Shown: in pieces, positions 13,879 to 22,454 of the stretch
Position numbering within the stretch: the first letter of the stretch is position 1
Layout of the letters: each line of letters starts with the position of its first letter
Source of the DNA: a virus
Length of the DNA stretch: 25,633 nucleotides
IMG/VR virus record: IMGVR_UViG_3300010883_000399
Location: 1-25,633 of that record
Reading direction: 5' to 3' (one strand)
Program-made: the position numbers and the translations under genes
Notes under the pieces: model-generated
What the model was told of the DNA's origin: nothing
The model's input: the letters and a program-made list of their open reading frames with translations, nothing else
Database searches by the model: none

Positions 13879-14296
13879 AAAAACTGTCTATGTTCCTTTC
13901 ATACAATGTGATGATTTGACTAATAGAGATTTATTATTATTGAACAGACCTCTAAGCACAGAAGAATACCCTTTGTTTTTCAAATTAGCACATCATGTCA
14001 TTGACCGTTGGCATCATGCTGTTAGCAACATGGCTCCACACATATATGCTGAATATCACACTCATCGAGGTATTCTTCGTGATGTGGAAACACAATTCAA
14101 AATAATGATGGTTGATGATGGTGAGAGGTTTATACAAACCAAACATATTCTCATTCACCAATTAACAGGTATTCATACAATGTTTAGCGCGTATGCATCT
14201 GCTTTCAAAGATAACGAAGATATATGTTTATTTTATTACAATATACCGAGTATCTTGCAAAGGTCTTTTGAGTCCTTGTGTTGTGGTGATGATTAA
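13871..14296 (+). CDS. Unrecognised small protein
   Basis: I choose the ATG at 13871 because GGTGA at 13861-13865 stands five bases before it; an in-frame GTG at 13862 would place that site inside the gene. The start overlaps the end of the preceding gene in another frame. The product (141 aa) is mostly helical, with many aromatic residues and histidines in the middle (W-H-H, Y-H-T-H, I-L-I-H-Q) and C-C near the C-terminus. There is no recognisable domain or membrane segment. Tight overlap on both sides suggests co-translation with the TerS-like protein and the disordered basic protein that follows. Confidence 0.75.
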   Translation: MNEKTVYVPFIQCDDLTNRDLLLLNRPLSTEEYPLFFKLAHHVIDRWHHAVSNMAPHIYAEYHTHRGILRDVETQFKIMMVDDGERFIQTKHILIHQLTGIHTMFSAYASAFKDNEDICLFYYNIPSILQRSFESLCCGDD

Positions 14297-15582
14297 TGCC
14301 GATGGGAGACGGGACTGGTAGCACTTCGGGAATGCGGTTTAATCCGCGTCAAAGTCCCGAAGAAATTGAAGAAGATTCTTCAGTTGGACGCGAAGATTCG
14401 CGAGAACGCGAACTCCATGAGGCTAAAGAAGAGCGTAAGCAGGAAAAACGCGCGCGAATGTTAGAAGGTCTTCAACATTTGAAGATTAAAATCCCTCAAC
14501 AGAATACTGAAGACGAAGAAAGACCTACCGAAGAAGCCGGTGAAATAGGGCAGATGGGACAAGCCGATGCAATAGATGGTGCTAACCCGCGCGCCAATGG
14601 TCAAGGCATGGGAGTTATGACTGGCGAACCAATGGATATGGCGTTTGATGCTATAAAAAAAAAGTCTCCCTCCGTTACCAAGCCCAAAGACCACGAACCA
14701 AAGCACGACACCGATAAACCTCAAAAAACGACTACTATTGCGACAGTTCGCTCAAGACAGCGCGCAGCAAAGGGTCGTAAGAAAAGAGGGACCAAAACTC
14801 TTGAAACTGAATCAAATAAACGCAAAAAGAAGGCAGGAAGACGGTTAAAGTCCGGTCAAATGCGTAATCCGGGTAGTCAAACATCAATGGCGGCATCTCA
14901 ACGCGCTGTTCAGTTATCACCTGCTTATAGTCGAGGAAGTGTGGCTTATCCTAATTATGTAAGTCAATTCACGGGTCGAAGTCGTCCTAAAATCGCTTAC
15001 GACGACCCAAGACAAAAAGAAGCGGAGGCGTTAAGAGGTGAAATTAGGCAAGTTATGCCGACACAACCTGTCACACCTTCTATTCCTACCACTACTACGC
15101 AATCAAGAGTGCCACATGCGATACGCGGGTCACCAAAGTATCGTGATATAATGACTAATGTAAAAGCACCTCATACTCCTCGTAAACCTGATACTCCGAT
15201 GGGTGCGGGTCATTCAAAAGACCACGACTTAGCCTCCGGTGGGGCTTCTATGTTTGACTCATCATCTATTCTTGCTTCTCTTGAATACATTAACAAGGGT
15301 ATTATTGGTAGTTACTTACAAGGAAAGGCTTCAAGACCGCGCATGAGTCATGCTAACAGAATTGAATACCGTAGACTTGTTGCTAAACTTGAAAAATTAC
15401 TTAGAGGAATGACAAGGAAAATGGATGCGAGTCTTGACCCGGCTCCTGATGGTCCGACACCAAATGCTCACCCTCGTATGACTTCTGCACCCACAGGTGC
15501 TACTGAAACAGACCCCGACGACGACCCTACAATGTGGGGAACACATGCTTACGGGCTTTATACGCGTAGAGGTGGCTTGTGA
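14296..15582 (+). CDS. Disordered basic protein
   Basis: The 428-aa product is low complexity almost throughout. It has an acidic/basic charged N-terminal part (about 17-60) with E-R-K-Q-E-K-R-A-R, then a very basic stretch (about 148-192) rich in Arg/Lys such as R-A-A-K-G-R-K-K-R-G and K-R-K-K-K-A-G-R-R. A Pro/Thr-rich middle precedes one short helical section (about 318-375). Its start codon overlaps the previous stop (TAATG). Basic disordered proteins in this position often bind nucleic acid or act in capsid assembly; this is inference. A nine-A run at 14655-14663 encodes Ile-Lys-Lys-Lys in the normal frame. Family unknown. Confidence 0.78.
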   Translation: MPMGDGTGSTSGMRFNPRQSPEEIEEDSSVGREDSRERELHEAKEERKQEKRARMLEGLQHLKIKIPQQNTEDEERPTEEAGEIGQMGQADAIDGANPRANGQGMGVMTGEPMDMAFDAIKKKSPSVTKPKDHEPKHDTDKPQKTTTIATVRSRQRAAKGRKKRGTKTLETESNKRKKKAGRRLKSGQMRNPGSQTSMAASQRAVQLSPAYSRGSVAYPNYVSQFTGRSRPKIAYDDPRQKEAEALRGEIRQVMPTQPVTPSIPTTTTQSRVPHAIRGSPKYRDIMTNVKAPHTPRKPDTPMGAGHSKDHDLASGGASMFDSSSILASLEYINKGIIGSYLQGKASRPRMSHANRIEYRRLVAKLEKLLRGMTRKMDASLDPAPDGPTPNAHPRMTSAPTGATETDPDDDPTMWGTHAYGLYTRRGGL

Positions 15583-17420
15583 TGATAGGTGAAATAATCC
15601 TCAAGGGTAAAGGAGTCTTCAAGCAATTGAAAGACGGAACAATGGTGCGCATGTCGTTTCCGGGTCCTGATTCACCCCATAAGGAAATGTCTCATTTTCA
15701 TATAGACCATAAAACCAATTTACCACACAAAGAAATGGATGGACAGGTGCGCCATTGGCCTAAAATGGCTGCTGCTCATTTTCTTGCTGATGAGTTAACG
15801 AAACAGGGTCACCCTCAAGAGCGTGCATTGATGATGGCTAAACGCATTTTCAATAAGAGTGCGAAAGATTTCAACGAAACTAAGCGTAAACATGGAGATG
15901 ATAAAAACATCATGGATGTTCCATTTGATGCGGCAGGAGAATTACATCCTGCGTATATGACAAATCAATATGGTTCTGTTCATGAAGCGAGAAGAGTCCC
16001 CACTTCAAGAAGGACAGTAAAAACACATGATGGTAAGATGATAAATCTTTACGCGAACAACGCGCCTCACCCCACAGCAGGTCGCGCATTGGAGTCAGCG
16101 GCTTTTCATGACCATAAGGAGTATCAAGACAATATCAAAGCATTAGGGTTTACAAGTCAATTAGGTGAGCAGTCAAATGTTTTTGAACCTCAACATATTA
16201 TTCGCGCACAAGGAGAGGATGGGGAAATGAGAAGTCTTTTGCATCGTTATAATTCTAACGATAAAGACCCTACTCATCCTGATAATAGCAAGTTCCCTGA
16301 ACATCACTCAGACTCAAGACGCGATAAAGCAGTATATGGTCAAATTGGACCTGCTGATATTATTGCTACTCTCGCAGAACGCTATCCTCGTTTCTTCATT
16401 CCACATACAGGAGCAGGTCGCCCGCCGGAAAATGTTGTTGAAGATTTAGTATCATTTGGTGTTAACAAAAGATTAGCGCAAAAAATGGCTCGCGTCCCTG
16501 TTGCTCAAATGATGTTAGGAAGGGGTAAGGCTGGTTCACCCACCCAATTCAATAATCTATTAACTTCGATGCATAATTATTTAGAGATAGGTTCTAATCC
16601 TGATGTTGCTAATATGTATCATAAGCATAAAAGCCATTGGGCTAAGAAAGTCAAAGGTATGGATAGAGGGAGAACCGATGGGGCTATTCGTTTACTTTCA
16701 ATGTTGAAAACAGCGGAAGAGGCTGAAATGGATATTTCCCCTGCGCTTGGTCCATCTAACGCACCACCAGCAATGATAGATGGTTGGAATAAGTTTGCAA
16801 TTCAAGCGGGTGGGGAGCCAATTGATTTTGATGCTTTAGGTGTAGCAGAAGAAGCACACAGTATGCATAATCGTATGGACCAAGATACTGCACATTATTA
16901 CGATACCATACCTGCTCACATAGATATGGATGAGGGTGCGGATGTAGGAGGGCAAGAGCCAAGATTACCACCCCCTGACGGTAGTGGCGGAGGTTTAGGC
17001 GGTGGGCCACCATTAGACAAACCTTCAACTCAACCACCTGCTTTTGACGACCCATTTGCAAATCAGGGTGGAAGTGTTCCGATGCGCGCAACAGGAGGTT
17101 TCCCACAATTCCAACAATTCCCTGCATTTGCTACATCAAGCGACGACCCTATGGGTGCAATCGCGACAATCATGGAACGCGTTCAAATGCATGACACATG
17201 GGAAGACGCGAGAGTTATGAAGATGGTATCTCAAACAAATCTTAATCCACAAAACAACAATGATATGTTGTATTTAGCGAAGGAACTTAACCTTCAATCA
17301 AACGATATTAGAGCAATTGCTATGACTATCGGTGATTGGGATAAGGTAGCGAAACATTTTCAAGTAAGACGCGATGTGGTTAACATAATCAAAGCGTCGT
17401 GCATGGAGGAATCTGTATGA
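15582..17420 (+). CDS. Unrecognised 612-aa protein, His-rich N-terminus and Pro/Gly linker
   Basis: The ATG at 15582 overlaps the preceding stop (TGATG) and follows GAGGTGG, so it is preferred to the GTG three bases upstream. The N-terminal 115 residues are rich in His, Lys and Met (S-H-F-H-I-D-H, H-W-P-K-M-A-A-A-H-F). A helical region extends to about residue 420. A Pro/Gly/Gln linker (about 460-525) then leads to a compact helical C-terminal domain (about 528-612) with a helix-turn-helix-like D-K-V-A-K-H-F-Q-V-R-R-D-V-V-N-I-I. There is no signal peptide, membrane segment or recognisable catalytic motif. It lies between two disordered proteins upstream of TerL, so a virion or assembly role is likely. 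I cannot exclude a highly diverged head protein. Confidence 0.75.
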   Translation: MIGEIILKGKGVFKQLKDGTMVRMSFPGPDSPHKEMSHFHIDHKTNLPHKEMDGQVRHWPKMAAAHFLADELTKQGHPQERALMMAKRIFNKSAKDFNETKRKHGDDKNIMDVPFDAAGELHPAYMTNQYGSVHEARRVPTSRRTVKTHDGKMINLYANNAPHPTAGRALESAAFHDHKEYQDNIKALGFTSQLGEQSNVFEPQHIIRAQGEDGEMRSLLHRYNSNDKDPTHPDNSKFPEHHSDSRRDKAVYGQIGPADIIATLAERYPRFFIPHTGAGRPPENVVEDLVSFGVNKRLAQKMARVPVAQMMLGRGKAGSPTQFNNLLTSMHNYLEIGSNPDVANMYHKHKSHWAKKVKGMDRGRTDGAIRLLSMLKTAEEAEMDISPALGPSNAPPAMIDGWNKFAIQAGGEPIDFDALGVAEEAHSMHNRMDQDTAHYYDTIPAHIDMDEGADVGGQEPRLPPPDGSGGGLGGGPPLDKPSTQPPAFDDPFANQGGSVPMRATGGFPQFQQFPAFATSSDDPMGAIATIMERVQMHDTWEDARVMKMVSQTNLNPQNNNDMLYLAKELNLQSNDIRAIAMTIGDWDKVAKHFQVRRDVVNIIKASCMEESV

Positions 17421-19276
17421 ATATTGAAGATGAAATAGACTGGAATAGCAGCATGGTTAAAGATGGCGTAGTAGTTGGAACAATGGATTACATGTATAAG
17501 AAAGGTCATACTTTGCAAGAGGCAAACTATGTTCTGTTCGATGATACAGATACAGGTTACGCGCCTATTCTAAAGGCTATGTCAAATGTAAATCAAACTC
17601 ACCCCGACATTCTTCTTAAAGAAATGATTCTCAAAAATCCGGCGGCTGCTATGGTTCAGCAGCAGCAGCAGGAGCAGCAGCAGCAGCAACAACCTGCTCA
17701 GCAAGACCCTATGGCGGGTCAACAGCCTATGGCGGGTCAACAGCAAGGAACGGGAACGCCACTTGCTTCAACAGGAGGAGCAACTCAATTTGGAGGTAAC
17801 GCACCACGCGGTATGATTAGTGATAACACTCAAAACTTCCGCGCTACAAGCGGTCGCGATATGCGCCGTGAAGGGCGAGCAAATCGCGCTGAAATCAAAC
17901 AACGACGCAAAACTCAAAACTTACAAGACCGCGCGGATGCAGATAAGCCTATCACCGCGGGTGAGAAAGTTGCAGATATTGCAAGTCGCGGCGCAGAAAA
18001 AGGCAAGCAAGCATATGGTGCTACAAAAGATTTCGCGACGAATACAGCCGGACCTGCTATTGCGGCAGGTGCAAGAGGTGCTATGGAAGGTGCTAAAGCA
18101 GGAAGAGATAAGGGCATGGCTGCACTTAGAGGCGCGAGAGATTTCGTTTCCGATAAGATGGGTCGCGGTGCAGACGGTGAAGCAAAACCCGGTATGTTAG
18201 GCAGAATGGGTGCAATGGGTCGCGGTCTTGCATCTGCGGCAAAGCATGGCGGTAAAGCATGGGCTGAGAATCGCGAAGCAAAACGCGGTCGAGTTTCTAA
18301 CGAAGGCGCAATGAGTCAATCACAAGAAGATATTCGACGATTGAAAGGCGGTATGCATAGTTCGGGAAGTGGAACGCCGGGCAATGCTGAACAACAAGAA
18401 CAGTTGGCTGGACTCGAAAGCGACCAACAAGGTATTCAAGATAAACTCAATGACCCCAACGCAAAGATGAGTTGGAGAGAGAGAATTAAGCAAATCGGAA
18501 ACCGCGGTGCTGAAGAAGCACCTGCTGAAGAAGCACCTGCTGAAGAAGCACCTGCTGAAGAAGCACCTGCTGAAGAAGCACCTGCGGCTCCTGTTAGTGA
18601 TGAATTACAGGAAGATGTTCCAACAGAACCTGAAACAGCAATGCCGGGACCCGAAGGACAAGAACCACTTAAATCACCTGCTGAAGCAGTTTCAGGCGGG
18701 GCAGAAGCACCTGCTGTTGAAGCGGCTCAGGAAGACAAACCTATGGAAGCCGAAGAAGCACCGGATTATTCATCCTTTGAAGGGCTTGAAGCCAACACAG
18801 GTAGAACTAAGACAAGAGGTAATTCTCAAAGAGCGACGATTGATGCGGCGCGAGATTCAGGCTATGACCCAACTAAAGGAGACGCGAAGGGACGCTCAAA
18901 ATGGCTCAGGCAACGAATTATGGATAAAACAGGTCGTCAAAGACTTTCAAAACCAGAATCGAAATATCTTGAAGGGTTTCAAGGAAGACGAGACGCTCCT
19001 GAAGCCAATAACGAATTACAAGAAGATGTTCCAACAGAACCTGAAACACCTGCTGAACCAGCAGAACCAGCGGCAGAAGCACCGAAGAACCCAAAGATGG
19101 ACGAAGCGATGGATATGTTTGCAGGGGTTCAAGAGAGGAAAAAGGCGCGACTCGCTGCGGCAGCCGAAGGCGGTGATGAGTTACAGGAAGATGAGAAAGA
19201 TGAATTGGTAAATTACAGTAGCGACGACCCATTAGTTGCGGCTTGGAACGAGTTAATGATACTGAAGCACAGGTGA
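17417..19276 (+). CDS. Scaffold-like low-complexity protein with EEAPA and LQED repeats
   Basis: The ATG at 17417 overlaps the previous stop (ATGA) and has a strong GGAGGA site at 17405-17410. The 619-aa product has a short globular N-terminus (about 1-70), a polyglutamine tract (about 82-95), an Arg/Lys/Ala/Gly-rich helical region (about 140-310), five tandem E-E-A-P-A units, and an acidic Pro/Glu-rich C-terminal half. D/N-E-L-Q-E-D occurs three times (DNA 18599, 19010, 19175), twice continuing V-P-T-E-P-E-T with matching DNA, which points to internal duplication. The ending D-D-P-L-V-A-A-W-N-E-L-M is hydrophobic, like a binding tail. Long, charged, repetitive proteins next to terminase often act as scaffolds or assembly chaperones, but the position just upstream of TerL is not diagnostic. 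Confidence 0.78.
   Translation: MNIEDEIDWNSSMVKDGVVVGTMDYMYKKGHTLQEANYVLFDDTDTGYAPILKAMSNVNQTHPDILLKEMILKNPAAAMVQQQQQEQQQQQQPAQQDPMAGQQPMAGQQQGTGTPLASTGGATQFGGNAPRGMISDNTQNFRATSGRDMRREGRANRAEIKQRRKTQNLQDRADADKPITAGEKVADIASRGAEKGKQAYGATKDFATNTAGPAIAAGARGAMEGAKAGRDKGMAALRGARDFVSDKMGRGADGEAKPGMLGRMGAMGRGLASAAKHGGKAWAENREAKRGRVSNEGAMSQSQEDIRRLKGGMHSSGSGTPGNAEQQEQLAGLESDQQGIQDKLNDPNAKMSWRERIKQIGNRGAEEAPAEEAPAEEAPAEEAPAEEAPAAPVSDELQEDVPTEPETAMPGPEGQEPLKSPAEAVSGGAEAPAVEAAQEDKPMEAEEAPDYSSFEGLEANTGRTKTRGNSQRATIDAARDSGYDPTKGDAKGRSKWLRQRIMDKTGRQRLSKPESKYLEGFQGRRDAPEANNELQEDVPTEPETPAEPAEPAAEAPKNPKMDEAMDMFAGVQERKKARLAAAAEGGDELQEDEKDELVNYSSDDPLVAAWNELMILKHR
17655..17697 (+). repeat. CAG/CAA polyglutamine tract
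   Basis: Consecutive CAG and CAA codons with a single GAG encode an almost pure Gln stretch in the scaffold-like protein. It is a likely site of replication slippage and length variation between related genomes. Confidence 0.85.
18509..18583 (+). repeat. Five tandem 15-bp repeats encoding AEEAP
   Basis: GCTGAAGAAGCACCT is repeated five times without mismatch and encodes Ala-Glu-Glu-Ala-Pro units. Perfect identity at synonymous positions indicates recent expansion. The encoded segment is acidic and probably extended, typical of flexible linkers. Confidence 0.92.
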
Positions 19277-19289
19277 GAGTGATTAGCCG

Positions 19290-20690
19290 ATGGATGGCTT
19301 AAGCCTCGACACCGTTGAAGAGATTGATTACGAAGTTGCTAAACGCGATTTTAAGTTTTTCTTTGAGGAGATTCTTGGCTTTCAATTATCACATCACCAT
19401 GAGAGATGGTTTAACAATCTCGAATCACAAAAACGATATTGTGTTAAAGCGGCGCGTGACCACGGTAAATCAACATTATTTTTATCCTATTTATTATGGA
19501 AAGCAGCGTTCAATCCAAAAACTAAGTGTGTGCTAATAAGTCACAGTTTACATCAGTCTATTCACCACATGCGAACACTCAATGACCTCATAGATGGAAT
19601 ACCTTTCCTTGCGCGTATGAAGAAAGCCGACTCATGGTCGAAGACATTCTTCGGATTCGCGAACGGTTCAAACATCAGCGCGAAGTCTGTGGGTGGTGCT
19701 ATTCGTGGTATTCACCCCGACCTCATTCTATGTGACGATATTCTATGGGGAACGACTGACACAGAATTGCAAAGAGTTGCAAGTTGGTTTTATGAAGTTC
19801 TTGTTCCTACACTCCACCACACATCAAAACTGATGATTGTCGGGACTCCGTTTACCCCGACTGACCTTTACACAGAATTAGAAGCGCGTGAAGGTTACCT
19901 CGTTGAAACATATCCTGCTATCAATACTAAAGGTGTTGCTCTTTGGCCGGAGCGATGGGATTTAGAATCACTTGATGCGCGCAGAAACGATATGCCTGCT
20001 ATCGCATTCGCTCGCGAATACCTGTGTGAGCCTATGGATGATATGAGCAGTTTATTCCCATCATTAGTTCTTCAAGCCGCTAAAGACAACGACTTGAGAA
20101 TCATCAATCGCGCAAATGGCGACCCTGACGACCAATACTTTGTCGGTTGGGACCCTGCTATTTCATCAGACAGGTCGGCTGACTACACAGTTATGGTGGT
20201 GCTTCGTCGCCCATCCACCAATCCTGAACTTCTTGAATTAGTTCATGTGGTTCGCAGAAAGAATATGGATTTCCGAACACAGATTATGGAGATTCAAAAA
20301 CTCAATGCTAAGTTTGCTCCTGATGTGATTGAACTTGAGGCTAACAACTTTCAGCGAGTCTTCGCTACTGAATTACGCGCGGACACAGACCTTCCAATTA
20401 AGACCTTTATATCAACTCGCCAACGCCGAGAATCGCTTCTCATGGGGTTGGTTATGCGATTTGAGAAAGAGCAGATGAGATTACCGTGGGGCGATGAGAA
20501 CTCCCGAACACTTATGAGCGAGTTAGAACGGGAACTACTTATGTTCGGCATGTCGAAGAAGGGCAAGTTGGATAGCATCGGGCGGCATGATGATTTTGCA
20601 ATCGCTCTCGCGTTGGCACATTGGGGAACTACTGAGTTCCGTGAACGCGTAGTTGACCTTGATGATTTAATGTTGGGGCTGATTGATTGA
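19290..20690 (+). CDS. terL: Terminase large subunit (TerL)
   Basis: The 466-aa product is the DNA-packaging motor. The N-terminal ATPase has Walker A A54-A-R-D-H-G-K-S-T62, Walker B L145-I-L-C-D-D150 and a coupling-type I-V-G-T-P-F at about 183-188. The C-terminal RNase H-fold nuclease has G-W-D288-P-A with the following D-Y-T-V-M-V-V strand, an acidic V-I-E-L-E-A-N-N near residue 350, and a final R-H-D-D-F-A-I-A-L-A helix. These are the metal-binding acidic positions expected for headful-type terminases, and the length fits a complete protein. It would cut concatemeric DNA and pump it through the portal encoded 1.8 kb downstream. AGGTGA lies 13 bases before the ATG, a rather long spacing. 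The gene is intact, with no intein or intron, although a homing endonuclease gene lies downstream. Confidence 0.95.
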   Translation: MDGLSLDTVEEIDYEVAKRDFKFFFEEILGFQLSHHHERWFNNLESQKRYCVKAARDHGKSTLFLSYLLWKAAFNPKTKCVLISHSLHQSIHHMRTLNDLIDGIPFLARMKKADSWSKTFFGFANGSNISAKSVGGAIRGIHPDLILCDDILWGTTDTELQRVASWFYEVLVPTLHHTSKLMIVGTPFTPTDLYTELEAREGYLVETYPAINTKGVALWPERWDLESLDARRNDMPAIAFAREYLCEPMDDMSSLFPSLVLQAAKDNDLRIINRANGDPDDQYFVGWDPAISSDRSADYTVMVVLRRPSTNPELLELVHVVRRKNMDFRTQIMEIQKLNAKFAPDVIELEANNFQRVFATELRADTDLPIKTFISTRQRRESLLMGLVMRFEKEQMRLPWGDENSRTLMSELERELLMFGMSKKGKLDSIGRHDDFAIALALAHWGTTEFRERVVDLDDLMLGLID

Positions 20691-21019
20691 ATTACGAATA
20701 CTGTGACTGTTGCACCCCTGCTGAAATTGCTTTAGAAGTGATAAAGGCTAAGAAAGAAAAACCATTTCACGGTTACAATCCTAAGAAGCACAGTCCCAAA
20801 GGTGGGTTGAACGCGAAAGGTCGAGCCGCCGCGAAACGCAAGTCGGGGGCAAATCTCAAACCTCCGGTCACAACCAAACCAAGTAAACTCAAACCCGGCT
20901 CTAAGAAAGCCAAGCGTCGCAAATCATTTTGCGCTCGTATGGGTGGAATGAAAGGTGCAACTTCTAAAAAGGGTAAACTAACACCGAAAGGTGCGTCACT
21001 AAAGAGGTGGAATTGTTAA
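20687..21019 (+). CDS. Small basic RRKSFCARM/KRWNC-type virus protein
   Basis: The 110-aa product starts at TTG, overlapping the terL stop. It carries S-P-K-G-G-L-N-A-K-G-R, then R-R-K-S-F-C82-A-R-M-G-G-M-K-G, and ends L-K-R-W-N-C110. I recognise this combination from a small uncharacterised family widespread in marine phages and archaeal tailed viruses; I believe it is catalogued as DUF6321, but could not check. An extra N-terminal Y-C6-D-C-C-T-P is present here. The protein is strongly basic, so nucleic-acid binding or a role in packaging or in the head is possible. Its usual neighbourhood near terminase supports a late function. The family is likely; the function is unknown. Confidence 0.8.
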   Translation: MNYEYCDCCTPAEIALEVIKAKKEKPFHGYNPKKHSPKGGLNAKGRAAAKRKSGANLKPPVTTKPSKLKPGSKKAKRRKSFCARMGGMKGATSKKGKLTPKGASLKRWNC

Positions 21020-21020
21020 G

Positions 21021-22454
21021 ATGTGGACAGGTTCTATACTCAAGGACGACCCTATCGAAAAGGTCTTTGAAATGTTATTGAAGAATGCAGGTTCTATTCA
21101 AGGTGGTAAAATGGGCGATGGCTCAACAACTATCTCTGAAGGTGGTGGTGAATTAGCCGGTAGTGCAGAGCCACCAAAACCTGATGATGTTGAAGAAAAA
21201 GAAAAAGAAAAACAAATTGCTCAAGTATTTCAACAACAACAAACTCAACTACCTACTCAACAACTAAAGAGTGCTATGCCTCATAACGGTTGGTTTCAAT
21301 CTATGTTTGGTAAAGACGCTGAATCAATGGTGAAAGAGTTGCGTATGGCGAGAAGAATCAAAAAAAATATGCGTGATGATATTGACCTTGCGATAGAAGC
21401 AATACGCGTAGCAAAGAAAGAAGAAGTCAATACAACTCTCAAATCTTTATCTTGGTGCGATAATCATCTATCAGCGATACGCTCTCTTGGTATTTCCGAT
21501 AGAGACTTACAAGCGTTGAGGAAACATGGAAACAATCGCGAGTATGCTCTAAGACGCGCATGTTCAACATGGGAAAAAGCAAATGATGTCATTTCAAAAT
21601 TAGCGAAAGTTGAAGGTGATTTTGACAATAATCAATTGGAAATGTGGTTGCAAGCCAATCAAATGAGAAAAGATGCGAAAAAAGAATGGAAATCATCGTT
21701 ACATTCAATTGACAATATCAAAAAGCAAGAAGCGATATGGCTTACGCGCACAAGTGATTTGTTAGAAAAGAGAGGTCCGTTATCTTCCAACGAGATTTAC
21801 AACTCAATTGGTTCTCCAAAAAATCTCTCTATTCGTAAAATGGCATCTATACTAAAGATTCATGGAATAGAGTATGATATTGAAAAAATTGGAACAAATT
21901 ACGGGTTAATTCGTGATGATTTTGTAATTGTGAAAGATATATGGGCTTATGCGGCAGGTTTCCTCGACGCTGACGGCTACATCACTATCACTAAACGCGG
22001 AGAACCAAGAGCAGGGTTTGTTGCAACAGGAGGTCGTGGAAAAATCCATTGCGAGAATCTATACAAAGCGTTAGGTTGCGGTGTCCTTCAAACAGATTTG
22101 AAGGTTCACAAAACAAGCACACGCTCACAACACAGACTTCAATTTTATGGCGCGGACGACCTGCGTAAATTACTCAAAGGAATCGGCCCGCATCTTCAAA
22201 TGAAAAAAAATCAAGCAAGCGCAGTATTGCATTTACTTGACATGAGAGGTCGTAAAAGCGACCTTGTTAAATCAAGGAGAGATGAATTGTATCGTGTTGT
22301 TAAGTGGGAAAATTGGAAGGATGTTCCAGAAGAGCGTGAGAAATTGCTCCGAGAGTGGAAGGTTGAAGAGGCTGAAGTTCTTGCATGGGGACAACGGGAT
22401 AACGAAGTTATCCGCCTTGTGGACGACGCGCACCGTATAGAGAGGTTGATTTGA
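21021..22454 (+). CDS. LAGLIDADG homing endonuclease with long N-terminal extension
   Basis: The 477-aa product contains A311-A-G-F-L-D-A-D-G-Y-I-T-I, a textbook LAGLIDADG motif, followed by the usual fold through about residue 400 (K-L-L-K-G-I-G-P-H-L-Q-M-K-K-N-Q-A). Only one motif is seen, so it should act as a homodimer cutting a long, near-palindromic site. Residues about 250-305 look like a winged helix. The first about 100 residues are unlike homing endonucleases (acidic, then poly-Gln), and 105-245 is helical, so the gene may be a fusion of an endonuclease with a resident viral gene. There are no intein splice motifs. GAGGTGG precedes the ATG and the end overlaps the portal start. It sits between packaging genes, a classic place for homing-endonuclease invasion. 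Confidence 0.85.
   Translation: MWTGSILKDDPIEKVFEMLLKNAGSIQGGKMGDGSTTISEGGGELAGSAEPPKPDDVEEKEKEKQIAQVFQQQQTQLPTQQLKSAMPHNGWFQSMFGKDAESMVKELRMARRIKKNMRDDIDLAIEAIRVAKKEEVNTTLKSLSWCDNHLSAIRSLGISDRDLQALRKHGNNREYALRRACSTWEKANDVISKLAKVEGDFDNNQLEMWLQANQMRKDAKKEWKSSLHSIDNIKKQEAIWLTRTSDLLEKRGPLSSNEIYNSIGSPKNLSIRKMASILKIHGIEYDIEKIGTNYGLIRDDFVIVKDIWAYAAGFLDADGYITITKRGEPRAGFVATGGRGKIHCENLYKALGCGVLQTDLKVHKTSTRSQHRLQFYGADDLRKLLKGIGPHLQMKKNQASAVLHLLDMRGRKSDLVKSRRDELYRVVKWENWKDVPEEREKLLREWKVEEAEVLAWGQRDNEVIRLVDDAHRIERLI

Noticed and set aside
14655-14663. Run of nine A as a programmed frameshift site
   Set aside because: The normal frame continues through it; the -1 frame stops after a few codons and the +1 frame after about 65 codons with no recognisable product.
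18507-19211. 234-codon alternative + frame (Lys/Leu repeats)
   Set aside because: Produced by reading the EEAPA and Glu/Pro-rich repeats in another frame; composition is an artefact.
21021-22454. Intein or intron-encoded endonuclease
   Set aside because: No N-terminal Cys/Ser splice block or C-terminal HN motif, and terL and portal are both intact, so a free-standing or fused endonuclease is preferred.
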